DNA of 64,000 bases, taken from positions 124,001 through 188,000 of the forward strand of contig NZ_JAMOHV010000002.1 of assembly GCF_024448505.1 (NCBI RefSeq), given 5' to 3'. Positions 56,853-63,785 of this stretch are shown here, one piece after another. The DNA comes from Stutzerimonas degradans. Its GTDB lineage: Bacteria > Pseudomonadota > Gammaproteobacteria > Pseudomonadales > Pseudomonadaceae. The notes below the pieces were generated by a model, which searched no databases, was not told the DNA's origin, and was given only the letters and a program-made list of their open reading frames with translations. How positions within the stretch are numbered: the first letter of the stretch is position 1; each line of letters begins with the position of its first letter. The translations under genes were made by a program, and so were the position numbers.

Positions 56853-57407
56853 TCACGGCACCCGCAACCAGCGGCGAAAACCGTTGCCGGCGGTGCTCGA
56901 AAGCGGGCTCCAGGCGAAATCCCAGGGCGGCGGCGGCAGCTCTTCCAGCTCGGCCGGAAGAATGCGGGCGCTGCGTTGCACGCGGGGCTTCCAGTCGAAC
57001 ACCCTGTCGGCGCTGCCCTGCCAGCCCAGCACGATGCCCAGCGCGGCGCTGTCATCGGTCCCGGCCCAGCGCGCCGCCGCGGCCAGCATCATCGCCTCGA
57101 TATCCTCGGCGTCGATCCGCTCGCGGTAACGCGAGGTCAGCAGCCAGCGGCAGGCGCTCAGATGGAAGGTCCAGTCGAGCGCGAGCTGGCACCGATAGGC
57201 CCAGGTCATGAAGTCGCGAAAGAGTGTCAGGCCGTCCGGTGGGTCGAGCTTGAGCAGCCGCGGGCAGACATCGAACAGGGCGTGCCAGTACGGCAGCAGC
57301 TTGGCGTCCAGGTGCACGAAGTTACGGGCATTGCTGGGATAGTCCGGGAACGGCAGCCAGGGGCTGGCGCGATTCTCGGTGCGGGTGAAGCGTTCCATCA
57401 CGGTCAT
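56853..57407 (-). CDS. hypothetical protein (184 aa)
   Basis: The soluble protein is rich in Trp, Pro and Arg and starts MTVMERFTRTENRASPWLPFPDYPSNARNFVHLD. It has a helical middle (LPYWHALFDVCPRLLKLDPPDGLTLFRDFMTWAYRCQLALDW) and a Pro-rich C-terminal third (LEELPPPPWDFAWSPLSS). There is no signal peptide or membrane helix. I recognise no domain. The start could also be the ATG three codons later. It is monocistronic, upstream of the cyd promoter region on the same strand. Confidence 0.6.
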   Translation of the reverse strand: MTVMERFTRTENRASPWLPFPDYPSNARNFVHLDAKLLPYWHALFDVCPRLLKLDPPDGLTLFRDFMTWAYRCQLALDWTFHLSACRWLLTSRYRERIDAEDIEAMMLAAAARWAGTDDSAALGIVLGWQGSADRVFDWKPRVQRSARILPAELEELPPPPWDFAWSPLSSTAGNGFRRWLRVP

Positions 57408-57513
57408 GCTGAATGGTCCTGAGCTGAGGTGCCGCCAGCTCGCGCCGGCAGAGGCCCACCCCGTAGCGCACAGAAGGCTGCGGCCGGGCGGTTCAGTGGT
57501 CAGTCAGGACGAT

Positions 57514-57879
57514 TCAGGGCGCGCGAGGGTTGAGCGTGGGCCAGTGATGCCGCGGTCCGAGACGCTCGGCGCGCCGCAGCGGAATGCTGAGCGGCGTGCG
57601 CCGACCGGGCCAGATCAGTCCGAACAGCGCAACAAGCGCGACGAACAATGAGCTGCACAGCGGGCAATCGAACGGCAGTGTCAGGGCGGCGACGGGATCG
57701 CCGCCAAGGTCGCCCGGCGCGAAGTCGCCATCGTCGCTGAGGCAGAACAGCCCCTGCCCCATCGCCAGTTCGAAGCCGACGTGCGAGGCATGCTGCAGGC
57801 TGCAGGCGAAGCCGTTGAACAGCAGGCTGACCAGCAGCAGGCAGCCGATCAGCTGGCGGTAATTCTTGACGATGGTCAT
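57514..57879 (-). CDS. DUF2946-like membrane/exported protein
   Basis: The 121-aa protein has a hydrophobic N-terminus (residues 8-26), a central acidic stretch (DDGDFAPGDLGGDPVA) and CPLCSS (about 72-77) followed by a second hydrophobic helix LFVALVALFGLIWP. The CPLC motif plus two hydrophobic regions fit DUF2946, whose members often sit near copper genes. None is adjacent here. The ribosome site before ATG 57877-57879 is weak. Function is unknown. Confidence 0.7.
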   Translation of the reverse strand: MTIVKNYRQLIGCLLLVSLLFNGFACSLQHASHVGFELAMGQGLFCLSDDGDFAPGDLGGDPVAALTLPFDCPLCSSLFVALVALFGLIWPGRRTPLSIPLRRAERLGPRHHWPTLNPRAP

Positions 57880-57937
57880 GTTTCGACTTTAGCACCACCG
57901 CCCGCCGGCCCGGCTGCGCCAAACCGTCGCAACCGCC

Positions 57938-58609
57938 TCAGTGGTTGACGGTGTACGCCAGCATCGCCGAGAGATGACACAGCGGCCGACCGCTTTCGGC
58001 CTGCCACTGATTGAAAGCGGCCTGCATCGCGGCTTGGTCGCGCTGGCTGGTGGGTGCCTTGTCGATGATGCCCTGCGCCTTGAGCGCGGCCACCACATCG
58101 GTACTCGGCACGAAGGTGTCCTTGCCGGCCATGCGCAACAGACGCGGCGCGGAGACCCCACCGAGCTGGCTGCCGTGCCGCGCCAGGTAGCGCCACAGAC
58201 CGACGATGTCGCTGCCCGGCCAGTCGGCGAGCAGGTTGCCGAAACTGCCCTTCTCCTTCGCCACGTCGAGGACGAACTGGGCATTGCGCGGCACGCTCTT
58301 GAGCTTGCCCAGATGACGAATCAGCTGGGTGTTCTGCATCAACCGCTCGATGTGCTCGCCGCCCATCAGCACCACCTTGTGCGGATCGAAGCCGAAGAAC
58401 GCCTGCTCGAAAGCGGGCCACTTCGCATCCACCAGGCTGTGCTTGAGCCCGGCGCGGAAGATGCGCAGGGCGATCAGCGACAGATAGCGGTCGTCGGCTA
58501 CCGCGCGCAACGCCTCGGCACTGCTCGGTTGCGGCAGACGCGCTTCCAGCGCCGCCGCCGAGCCGAAGCGGTTGAGGCAGTATTCGTGCAGCCATTTGTA
58601 GTCATGCAT
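57938..58609 (-). CDS. DNA-3-methyladenine glycosylase I-like protein
   Basis: The 223-aa protein is of the Tag (adenine_glyco) family, a base-excision enzyme removing 3-methyladenine. The core LIALRIFRAGLKHSLVDAKWPAFEQAFFGFDPHKVVLM and NTQLIRHLGKLKSVPRNAQFVLDV align well with E. coli Tag. However, the N-terminal Cys/His zinc-binding segment of Tag is not evident, so it may be a divergent subgroup. ATG 58607-58609 is used; an ATG at 58642 would add 11 residues. Confidence 0.72.
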   Translation of the reverse strand: MHDYKWLHEYCLNRFGSAAALEARLPQPSSAEALRAVADDRYLSLIALRIFRAGLKHSLVDAKWPAFEQAFFGFDPHKVVLMGGEHIERLMQNTQLIRHLGKLKSVPRNAQFVLDVAKEKGSFGNLLADWPGSDIVGLWRYLARHGSQLGGVSAPRLLRMAGKDTFVPSTDVVAALKAQGIIDKAPTSQRDQAAMQAAFNQWQAESGRPLCHLSAMLAYTVNH

Positions 58610-58740
58610 GGATGGGCCTTTCGGTTGGGCAAGCGACGGCAAAGGGTGCCGAGGATAGTGAGCGGCTGCAACTGGAGCATCCAGCCGCCGGGCGAACCAG
58701 GCGCGCCGAAATTGCCCGCCGACAAAGCATCCGCTGCGCC

Positions 58741-58774
58741 GTAGGGTGGAAAACTCGCGAAGGGATTTTCCACC
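58741..58774. repeat. intergenic REP-like hairpin element, copy 2
   Basis: GTAGGGTGGAAAA...ATTTTCCACC forms a perfect 9-bp stem (GGTGGAAAA / TTTTCCACC). It shares the GTAGGGTGGA start and CCACC end with the copy at 47341-47370. It lies 18 bp beyond the stop of the DAHP synthase gene and may serve as its transcript end. Confidence 0.65.
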
Positions 58775-58792
58775 GTGAGCGCCCGCCAGACC

Positions 58793-59884
58793 TCAGTCGC
58801 GCAGCCGCCCGGCGGCCTCGCGCAACAGTTGTGCGGTTCCGCTCCAGCCCAGGCAGCCATCGGTGATCGAGACGCCGTAGCGCAGCTCGCCGGAAAGCGG
58901 CTGGCAGCCGTCGAACAGATGGCTCTCCAGCATCACCCCACGCAGGCTGGTGTCGCCGGCCAGGCGCTGGCTCAGCACGCTGTCGAGCACCGCCGGCTGG
59001 CGCAGCGGGTCCTTGCCGCTGTTGGCATGGCTGCAATCGACCATGATGCGCGGCGCGATGCCCTGCTTTTCCAGTGCGCGGCGAGCGGCGCCGACACTGC
59101 CCGCGTCGTAGTTGGGCGCAGCGTGGCCGCCGCGCAGCACCAGATGGGTGTCCGGATTGCCGCGCGTCTGCAGCAACGCCGGATGGCCGAGATCGTCGAT
59201 GCCGAAGTGCTGATGCGGATGTTCCGCTGAACGCATGGCGTCACAGGCGATGCCCAGGCTGCCTTCGGTGCCGTTCTTGAAGCCCACCGGCAGATCCAGA
59301 CCACTGACCAGTTCGCGGTGAATCTGCGACTCGCTGGTGCGCGCACCGATGGCGGCCCAGCCCAGCAGATCGTCGAAGTAGCCGGCGGCCAGCGGTTGCA
59401 GCAATTCGCTGGCGATCGGCAGGCCGCAGGCCAGGATGTCCAGCATCAACCGACGCGACAGCCGCAGGCCTTCGGCCATGTCGCCGCTACCGTCCAGATG
59501 CGGATCGTAGACCAGCCCTTTCCAGCCGACCGTGGTGCGCGGCTTTTCCACGTAGGTGCGCATCACCAGCAGCAACTGGTCGTCGAGCTCGCGCGCCAGC
59601 TCGGCCAGGCGTTCGGCGTATTCCAGCGCCGCGGCCGGATCGTGCAACGAGCAGGGGCCGACCACCACCAGTAGGCGCGGGTCATGGCCATCGAGGACGG
59701 CGCGGATGGCGTTGCGATCGGTCTGGATACGTGCGGCGAGCGTGTCGCTCAGCGGCAGGCGCTGGCGCAGTAGGGCCGGGCTGGGCAACGGCTGGGCGCT
59801 GCGACGGCGAGGGAGTGGGTCGGCCGCGCAGTCGCCAAGGGCGAGTGGGAGGGCGGCGTTCTGGGCAGTGGCGGATGCATTCAT
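58793..59884 (-). CDS. 3-deoxy-7-phosphoheptulonate (DAHP) synthase, class I (AroF/G/H)
   Basis: The 363-aa enzyme condenses phosphoenolpyruvate with erythrose 4-phosphate, the entry step of aromatic amino acid synthesis. Motifs: LLVVVGPCSLHDP, MRTYVEKPRTTVGWKGL, IGARTSESQIHRELVSG, GFKNGTEGS, and the metal ligands in MVDCSHANSGKD and GVMLESHLFDG. The N-terminal 40 residues contain the allosteric arm, whose effector I cannot name. Two aromatic-rich leader peptides and a terminator precede it. ATG 59882-59884 has AAGGA upstream. Confidence 0.95.
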   Translation of the reverse strand: MNASATAQNAALPLALGDCAADPLPRRRSAQPLPSPALLRQRLPLSDTLAARIQTDRNAIRAVLDGHDPRLLVVVGPCSLHDPAAALEYAERLAELARELDDQLLLVMRTYVEKPRTTVGWKGLVYDPHLDGSGDMAEGLRLSRRLMLDILACGLPIASELLQPLAAGYFDDLLGWAAIGARTSESQIHRELVSGLDLPVGFKNGTEGSLGIACDAMRSAEHPHQHFGIDDLGHPALLQTRGNPDTHLVLRGGHAAPNYDAGSVGAARRALEKQGIAPRIMVDCSHANSGKDPLRQPAVLDSVLSQRLAGDTSLRGVMLESHLFDGCQPLSGELRYGVSITDGCLGWSGTAQLLREAAGRLRD

Positions 59885-59907
59885 GATCGGGCGATTCCTT
59901 CTGCCGG

Positions 59908-59922
59908 CGCGGCAAGGCCGCG
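59908..59922 (-). promoter_or_regulatory. hairpin just upstream of the DAHP synthase ribosome-binding site
   Basis: The minus strand reads CGCGGC-CTT-GCCGCG, a perfect 6-bp stem 6 nt after the second leader peptide stop and a few nt before AGAAGGA of the synthase gene. A ribosome stalled in leader 2 could change this structure. Confidence 0.4.
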
Positions 59923-59928
59923 ACGGCG

Positions 59929-60027
59929 CTAGTCGTGTGTTCGTTCGAGTGGTGTCAGGCAGGCGTCGAAGCGGCTAAATCGCCAGTCGTAGCGGTAATA
60001 ACGATCGGTGCGGTAGTAAGTGGTCAT
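59929..60027 (-). CDS. second aromatic-rich leader peptide before DAHP synthase (32 aa)
   Basis: The peptide MTTYYRTDRYYRYDWRFSRF... has five Tyr, one Trp and two Phe in its first 20 residues. ATG 60025-60027 has GAGG 8 nt upstream, and the stop TAG is 44 nt before the synthase ATG. It lies downstream of the terminator at 60064-60102, so it is transcribed only after read-through. The run of Tyr codons suggests a sensor of charged tyrosyl-tRNA. No second poly-U terminator follows, so any control here is more likely translational. It could instead be a small functional protein. Confidence 0.7.
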   Translation of the reverse strand: MTTYYRTDRYYRYDWRFSRFDACLTPLERTHD

Positions 60028-60063
60028 GCTGCATTCCTCGTGACGTTGGGCCGTTGGCGGCCG

Positions 60064-60102
60064 AAAAAACAAAACCCCCGGTCGGGTGGCCGACCGGGGG
60101 TT
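60064..60102 (-). terminator. Rho-independent terminator (attenuator) in the DAHP synthase leader
   Basis: On the minus strand a perfect 12-bp stem AACCCCCGGTCG / CGACCGGGGGTT with a 6-nt loop is followed by TTGTTTTTTC. It lies 48 nt after the first leader peptide stop and 180 nt before the synthase start, the layout of a classic attenuator. Confidence 0.9.
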
Positions 60103-60136
60103 CGAAAACTGTCTGGTGGCGACCCTGCTTGCTAGG

Positions 60137-60158
60137 GCGCCTGTGGGGTATCAGGCGC
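60137..60158 (-). promoter_or_regulatory. pause-type hairpin spanning the leader 1 stop codon
   Basis: The arms GCGCCTG and CAGGCGC (7 bp perfect, 8-nt loop) overlap the end of leader peptide 1. This is the place of the 1:2 pause hairpin in attenuators. I could not see an equally clear antiterminator; folding is needed. Confidence 0.5.
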
Positions 60159-60279
60159 GCCCGTGGCTAAACCAGTACCCAAAGTAATAACCGGCAGCGA
60201 CGACCAGCCGCGCACGCAGCACCGCGACGCGAGCGGCGGCGGTATGAGCGAGGGCAGAACGGTCGAGGCTGAGCGGCAT
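60151..60279 (-). CDS. aromatic leader peptide 1 of the DAHP synthase attenuator (42 aa)
   Basis: The peptide starts MPLSLDRSALAHTAAARVAV and ends AGYYFGYWFSHGRA, so residues 31-37 hold Tyr-Tyr-Phe-Gly-Tyr-Trp-Phe: six aromatic codons in seven just before the stop. TGGAGA lies 6 nt upstream of ATG 60277-60279, and a promoter lies at 60302-60331. Stalling at these codons when charged tRNA-Tyr, -Phe or -Trp is scarce would be expected to disfavour the terminator 48 nt beyond the stop. Its coding nature is supported by ribosome site, codon run and terminator position together. Confidence 0.85.
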   Translation of the reverse strand: MPLSLDRSALAHTAAARVAVLRARLVVAAGYYFGYWFSHGRA

Positions 60280-60301
60280 GCTTATCTCCAGAAGTGTCCG
60301 A

Positions 60302-60331
60302 ACCATACTCCAGCGTCACGGCAGGTTTCAA
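60302..60331 (-). promoter_or_regulatory. sigma-70 promoter of the DAHP synthase leader, with overlapping palindrome
   Basis: The minus strand reads TTGAAA (60326-60331), 18 bp spacer, TATGGT (60302-60307), so the transcript would begin near 60295, about 15 nt before leader 1. A perfect palindrome GCAGGT-TTCA-ACCTGC (60321-60336) covers the -35 element and could be a repressor site. Confidence 0.65.
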
Positions 60332-60407
60332 CCTGCGTGTTCCGGTAGGCGAAACCGCGCGTGATCGGTATCTTCGCCACCTCCGTCACGCCAGGAACGC
60401 CCGTCAC

Positions 60408-60962
60408 ATGCTCCGTCCCGCCCTGCTCTGCGCCTTCGCCCTGTATGCCGGCTGCGTTTCGGCGCAGGTGGAGGTCATGCCCGTGGAGCATCAGACCCAG
60501 GGCAAGGTTCTCGTCGCGCGCGTCACCGAGCAGGTCGCTCCCGGCGACTATCAGGCGCTGCTGCGCGGCATCGCCGCGCATCCCGGCAAGTACGCGCGCA
60601 AGCTGCTGATCCTCGACAACATCGGCGGCAGCACGCCCGAGGCGATGCGCATGGGCTACCTGCTGCGCGAAACCGGCTTCGACGCGCTGGTGCCGCCCGA
60701 GGCGATCTGCCAGGGCAGTTGCATCTACCTGCTGGCCGCGGGCCGCCAGCGCACCGTGCGTGGCCACGTCGCGCTGCAGCGGCCCTATCTGCCGAGCGGC
60801 GAATCGGCGCTGGCGGTCGGCCAGCAGCCGCGCCGCACACCGCAGAACTACCTGCGCGACATGGGCGTCGACCCGCTGCTGGCGCTCGACATACAACTGC
60901 TCAACCCCGGGCAGCTGCGCGTGCTCAAACCGCGCGATCTGGCGCGCTATCGCCTCAAGTGA
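60408..60962 (+). CDS. exported ClpP/crotonase-fold-like protein
   Basis: The 184-aa protein has a signal sequence with a lipobox-like end (LYAGC, Cys16; alternatively cleavage after VSA). The body has LLILDNIGGSTPEAMRMGYLLRETGFDALVPPEAICQGSCIYLLAAGRQRTV. This resembles periplasmic COG3904-type proteins of the ClpP fold, with a GG near the oxyanion position and a C-x-x-x-C pair. A catalytic Ser is not certain: SC in GSCIYL is the candidate. It is divergent from the DAHP synthase leader. ATG 60408 is chosen to start at the signal peptide. Confidence 0.6.
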   Translation: MLRPALLCAFALYAGCVSAQVEVMPVEHQTQGKVLVARVTEQVAPGDYQALLRGIAAHPGKYARKLLILDNIGGSTPEAMRMGYLLRETGFDALVPPEAICQGSCIYLLAAGRQRTVRGHVALQRPYLPSGESALAVGQQPRRTPQNYLRDMGVDPLLALDIQLLNPGQLRVLKPRDLARYRLK

Positions 60963-61132
60963 TCCGCCCTCTCCAGGCGATCACCGCGCCAGGCTGTCAC
61001 GGCGCACAGGCCGCGTTCGACCGGTGATCGGAGCCGGCGGCAATCGCCGCATGTCCGTCTAGGCTTTTTCCAGTCCCACGAACGAGCCCGCGCGAACCGG
61101 CTCCTCTGAACGATTGCGCCAAGGAGCGTGAC

Positions 61133-61555
61133 ATGAAACTTTCCACCTATCTCACCTTCGACGGTCAGGCCCGCGAAGCCTTCACCTTCTACCAGCAGGT
61201 GCTGGGCGGCACGCTGGAGATGATGACCTTCGCCCAGGCACCCGAAGCCGAGCACTTTCCCGCCGAGCATCGCGAACGGATCATGCACGTCTGTCTGACG
61301 CTCGATGACTACCGGCTGATGGCGTCCGACACCATGCCCGGCATGGACTGCGGCAGCGGCACGTACGAGGGCATCAAGGGCTGCTCGATCAGCCTGCATC
61401 CCGACAGCGTGGCCGAGGGCGAGCGCCTGTTCGCTGGGCTGTCTGCCGGCGGCCAGGTCGTCATGCCGATGGAAAAGACCTTCTGGGCCGAACGCTTCGG
61501 CATGTTCACCGATCGCTTCGGCGTGTCCTGGATGGTCAACTGCGAACACCCCTGA
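61133..61555 (+). CDS. PhnB-like VOC superfamily protein (1)
   Basis: The 140-aa protein is of the glyoxalase/bleomycin-resistance (vicinal oxygen chelate) fold, PhnB subgroup. It starts LSTYLTFDGQAREAFTFYQQVLGG, and ends MEKTFWAERFGMFTDRFGVSWMVN, the conserved PhnB ending (W.R.G...D.FG..W.I). Enzymatic role is unknown for most members. ATG 61133 has AAGGAG 7 nt upstream. It shares an upstream 15-mer with the second PhnB-like gene at 62752. Confidence 0.88.
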   Translation: MKLSTYLTFDGQAREAFTFYQQVLGGTLEMMTFAQAPEAEHFPAEHRERIMHVCLTLDDYRLMASDTMPGMDCGSGTYEGIKGCSISLHPDSVAEGERLFAGLSAGGQVVMPMEKTFWAERFGMFTDRFGVSWMVNCEHP

Positions 61556-61671
61556 GGCCGACATGCCGGTGAGACTTGCGTCACCGGCGCAGGCGCATAG
61601 ACTGCGCGTCGCGATGGCCCCTGTCCGTCGCCGGCCTCCGGCCGCCCCGTGAATCGAGGAGCGCACGCGCT

Positions 61672-62637
61672 GTGGATCTGGTCTTTCTCGGCACCTCCTC
61701 CGGCACGCCCACCCGGGCGCGCAACGTCACCGGCCTGGCCCTGCAGGAGGACGCCGGCAAGGCCTGGTACCTGATCGACTGCGGCGAAGGCACGCAGCAC
61801 CGCCTGCTGCGCATGCCGCTGTCGCTGCACGACCTGCGCGCGATCTTCATCACCCATGTCCATGGCGACCATTGCTACGGCCTGCCCGGCCTGCTCGCCA
61901 GCGCCGGCATGATGGGCCGCCGGCACCCGCTGGAGATCATCGCCCCGGCGGGTATCGCCGACTGGCTGCAGGCGACGCTGCGCATGAGCCACGCCTGGCT
62001 GGGCTATGAGCTGGCCTTCCATGCCGTCGAAAGCCTCGGCGAGTGGCGCAGCCTGAACATGCGCGTCGCGGCAACCGCGCTGTCCCATCGCGTGCCCTGC
62101 TACGGCTATAGCTTCACCGAGGCGCGCCCGGACCCGCGCTTGAACATCGAGCGGCTGGAGCGCGACGGCGTTCCGCGCGGCCCGCTCTGGGGGCAGCTGG
62201 CACGCGGCTTCGACCTCGAACATGAAGGTCGAACGCTGCGCAGTGAGGACTACCTGAGCTTCACCCGCGCGCCGCGGCGCGTCGTCATTGGCGGCGACAA
62301 CGACCGTCCGCCGCTGCTTGCCGAGGCCTGCCGCGGCGCTCAGGTGCTGGTGCACGAAGCGACGTATAGCCAGACGCTGGTCGAAACCAGCGGCAATACC
62401 TTCGGCCACAGCAGCGCCGCTCAGGTAGCGGCCTTCGCGCAGCAGGCCGAGGTGCCGAACCTGGTGCTGACGCACTTCAGCGCGCGCTACCAGCCCGGCT
62501 CGCAGCGCGGACATTCCATCGAGGAGATCCGCCAGGAAGCGGCCACGGCGTATCACGGCCAGCTGTTTCTGGCGCGGGACTTCCTGCGGCTGCGCCTGGG
62601 CAAGGACGGCGTCCTGCACGAGGTGGAGCCGACCTGA
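61672..62637 (+). CDS. ribonuclease Z-like metallo-beta-lactamase fold protein
   Basis: The 321-aa protein is of the RNase Z/ElaC family, which processes tRNA 3' ends. It starts VDLVFLGTSSGTPTRARNVTG, the typical tRNase Z opening. The metal motif THVHGDH lies at residues 61-67, and the family motifs VLVHEATY, GHSSAAQVA and LTHFSARY follow. The start is GTG 61672-61674, with GAGGAG 10 nt upstream; no ATG fits this N-terminus. The two flanking PhnB-like genes are on the same strand. Confidence 0.88.
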   Translation: MDLVFLGTSSGTPTRARNVTGLALQEDAGKAWYLIDCGEGTQHRLLRMPLSLHDLRAIFITHVHGDHCYGLPGLLASAGMMGRRHPLEIIAPAGIADWLQATLRMSHAWLGYELAFHAVESLGEWRSLNMRVAATALSHRVPCYGYSFTEARPDPRLNIERLERDGVPRGPLWGQLARGFDLEHEGRTLRSEDYLSFTRAPRRVVIGGDNDRPPLLAEACRGAQVLVHEATYSQTLVETSGNTFGHSSAAQVAAFAQQAEVPNLVLTHFSARYQPGSQRGHSIEEIRQEAATAYHGQLFLARDFLRLRLGKDGVLHEVEPT

Positions 62638-62751
62638 CCGGTACCGAATCCGGTGGCTCGTTCATCGGGTTCATGCTCGCCGTCGCACTCTGCGCTCGAT
62701 GTCGGTCTAGGCTGTGGCGGGGCATCGATAACGCCTTCCCGGAGAACCCGC

Positions 62752-63231
62752 ATGAGCAGCAAGAACCGGATCTGCCTGTGGTACGACGGCGCCGCGCTGG
62801 AGGCGGCGACCTTCTATGCCAGGACGTTTCCCGACAGCGCTGTCGGCACCGTCTATCGCGCGCCGGCGGACTATCCGGCGGGCAAACAGGGCGATGTGCT
62901 GACAGTCGAGTTCACGGTGATGGGCATTCCCTGCCTGGGCCTGAACGGCGGGCCGGCGTTCCCGCACAGCGAGGCGTTCTCGTTCCAGGTGGCCACCGAC
63001 GACCAGGCCGAAACGGATCGCCTGTGGAACGCCATCGTCGGCAATGGCGGTCAGGAAAGCGAGTGCGGCTGGTGCAAGGACCGCTGGGGACTGTCGTGGC
63101 AGATCACACCGCGCGCGCTGACGGCCGCCATCGCCCATCCGGATGGCGCGGCGGCGCGGCGCGCATTCGAGGCGATGATGACGATGCGGAAGATCGACAT
63201 CGCAGCCATCGAGGCAGCGCTGGCCGGTTGA
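62752..63231 (+). CDS. PhnB-like VOC superfamily protein (2)
   Basis: The 159-aa protein is of the PhnB-like VOC fold, distinct from the 140-aa copy upstream. It starts NRICLWYDGAALEAATFYARTFPDSAVG and contains FTVMGIPCLGLNGGPAFPHSEAFSFQV and GWCKDRWGLSWQITP. This subgroup is often annotated as 3-demethylubiquinone 3-methyltransferase-like, which is not a reliable function. GGAGAA precedes ATG 62752. It ends 17 bp before the convergent GFA gene. Confidence 0.88.
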   Translation: MSSKNRICLWYDGAALEAATFYARTFPDSAVGTVYRAPADYPAGKQGDVLTVEFTVMGIPCLGLNGGPAFPHSEAFSFQVATDDQAETDRLWNAIVGNGGQESECGWCKDRWGLSWQITPRALTAAIAHPDGAAARRAFEAMMTMRKIDIAAIEAALAG

Positions 63232-63248
63232 CCGACACGACCACCGCG

Positions 63249-63638
63249 CTATTCCTCTCGCCCGTTCCCGTCGCGATCACGTGTGTAGCGATGCGCGAGC
63301 GGGAACGTCGGCAGCCAGGCTTCGCGGCGCAGCGTCCAGCTTTCGTAGGTGGGCGTCAGCTGGTCGGGCGCATCCAGTGCGCCAAGGCTTACTTCGATCT
63401 CGTCCGCGCTGTGGGCGAACACCGACGAGCCGCAACGCGGGCAGAAGTGCCGCCCGGCGTACTCATGCGTCTCGCCCGTGATGCTCACCGCCGCCTGCGG
63501 GAAGATCGCCGCGGCGTAGAACAGCGCGCCGTGGTGCTTGCGGCAATCGAGACAATGGCACAGGCCGACCCGATAGGGCCGCCCGGAGGCCACGATGCGC
63601 ACGCTGCCGCACAGGCAGCCGCCGGTGAATCGATCCAT
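63249..63638 (-). CDS. GFA family (glutathione-dependent formaldehyde-activating-like) zinc protein
   Basis: The 129-aa protein has the GFA zinc-binding pattern: GGCLCGSVR (Cys8, Cys10), GLCHCLDCRKHHG (Cys27, Cys29, Cys32) and HFCPRCGSSVF. Most relatives have no proven activity. ATG 63636-63638 has AGGAG 7 nt upstream; an ATG five codons earlier is less well placed. It is divergent from the nitroreductase gene. Confidence 0.88.
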   Translation of the reverse strand: MDRFTGGCLCGSVRIVASGRPYRVGLCHCLDCRKHHGALFYAAAIFPQAAVSITGETHEYAGRHFCPRCGSSVFAHSADEIEVSLGALDAPDQLTPTYESWTLRREAWLPTFPLAHRYTRDRDGNGREE

Positions 63639-63785
63639 GCCGCGCTCCTGCAATCGAGTAGGTCAGCCATGAACGCTAGCACTCGCCGGGCGGATTGCGC
63701 GCCGAGCCGACCATCGAGCCGTGGTGCTGGCACCGGACGGGTTTCGCCGGTTAAATCGGTTCTCCACCCTTCGCCAGGAGCATCC

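Noticed and set aside
60979-61029. Inverted repeat GATCACCG / CGGTGATC after the ClpP-fold gene
   Set aside because: The 35-nt loop and lack of a U-run make a terminator or operator role unconvincing.
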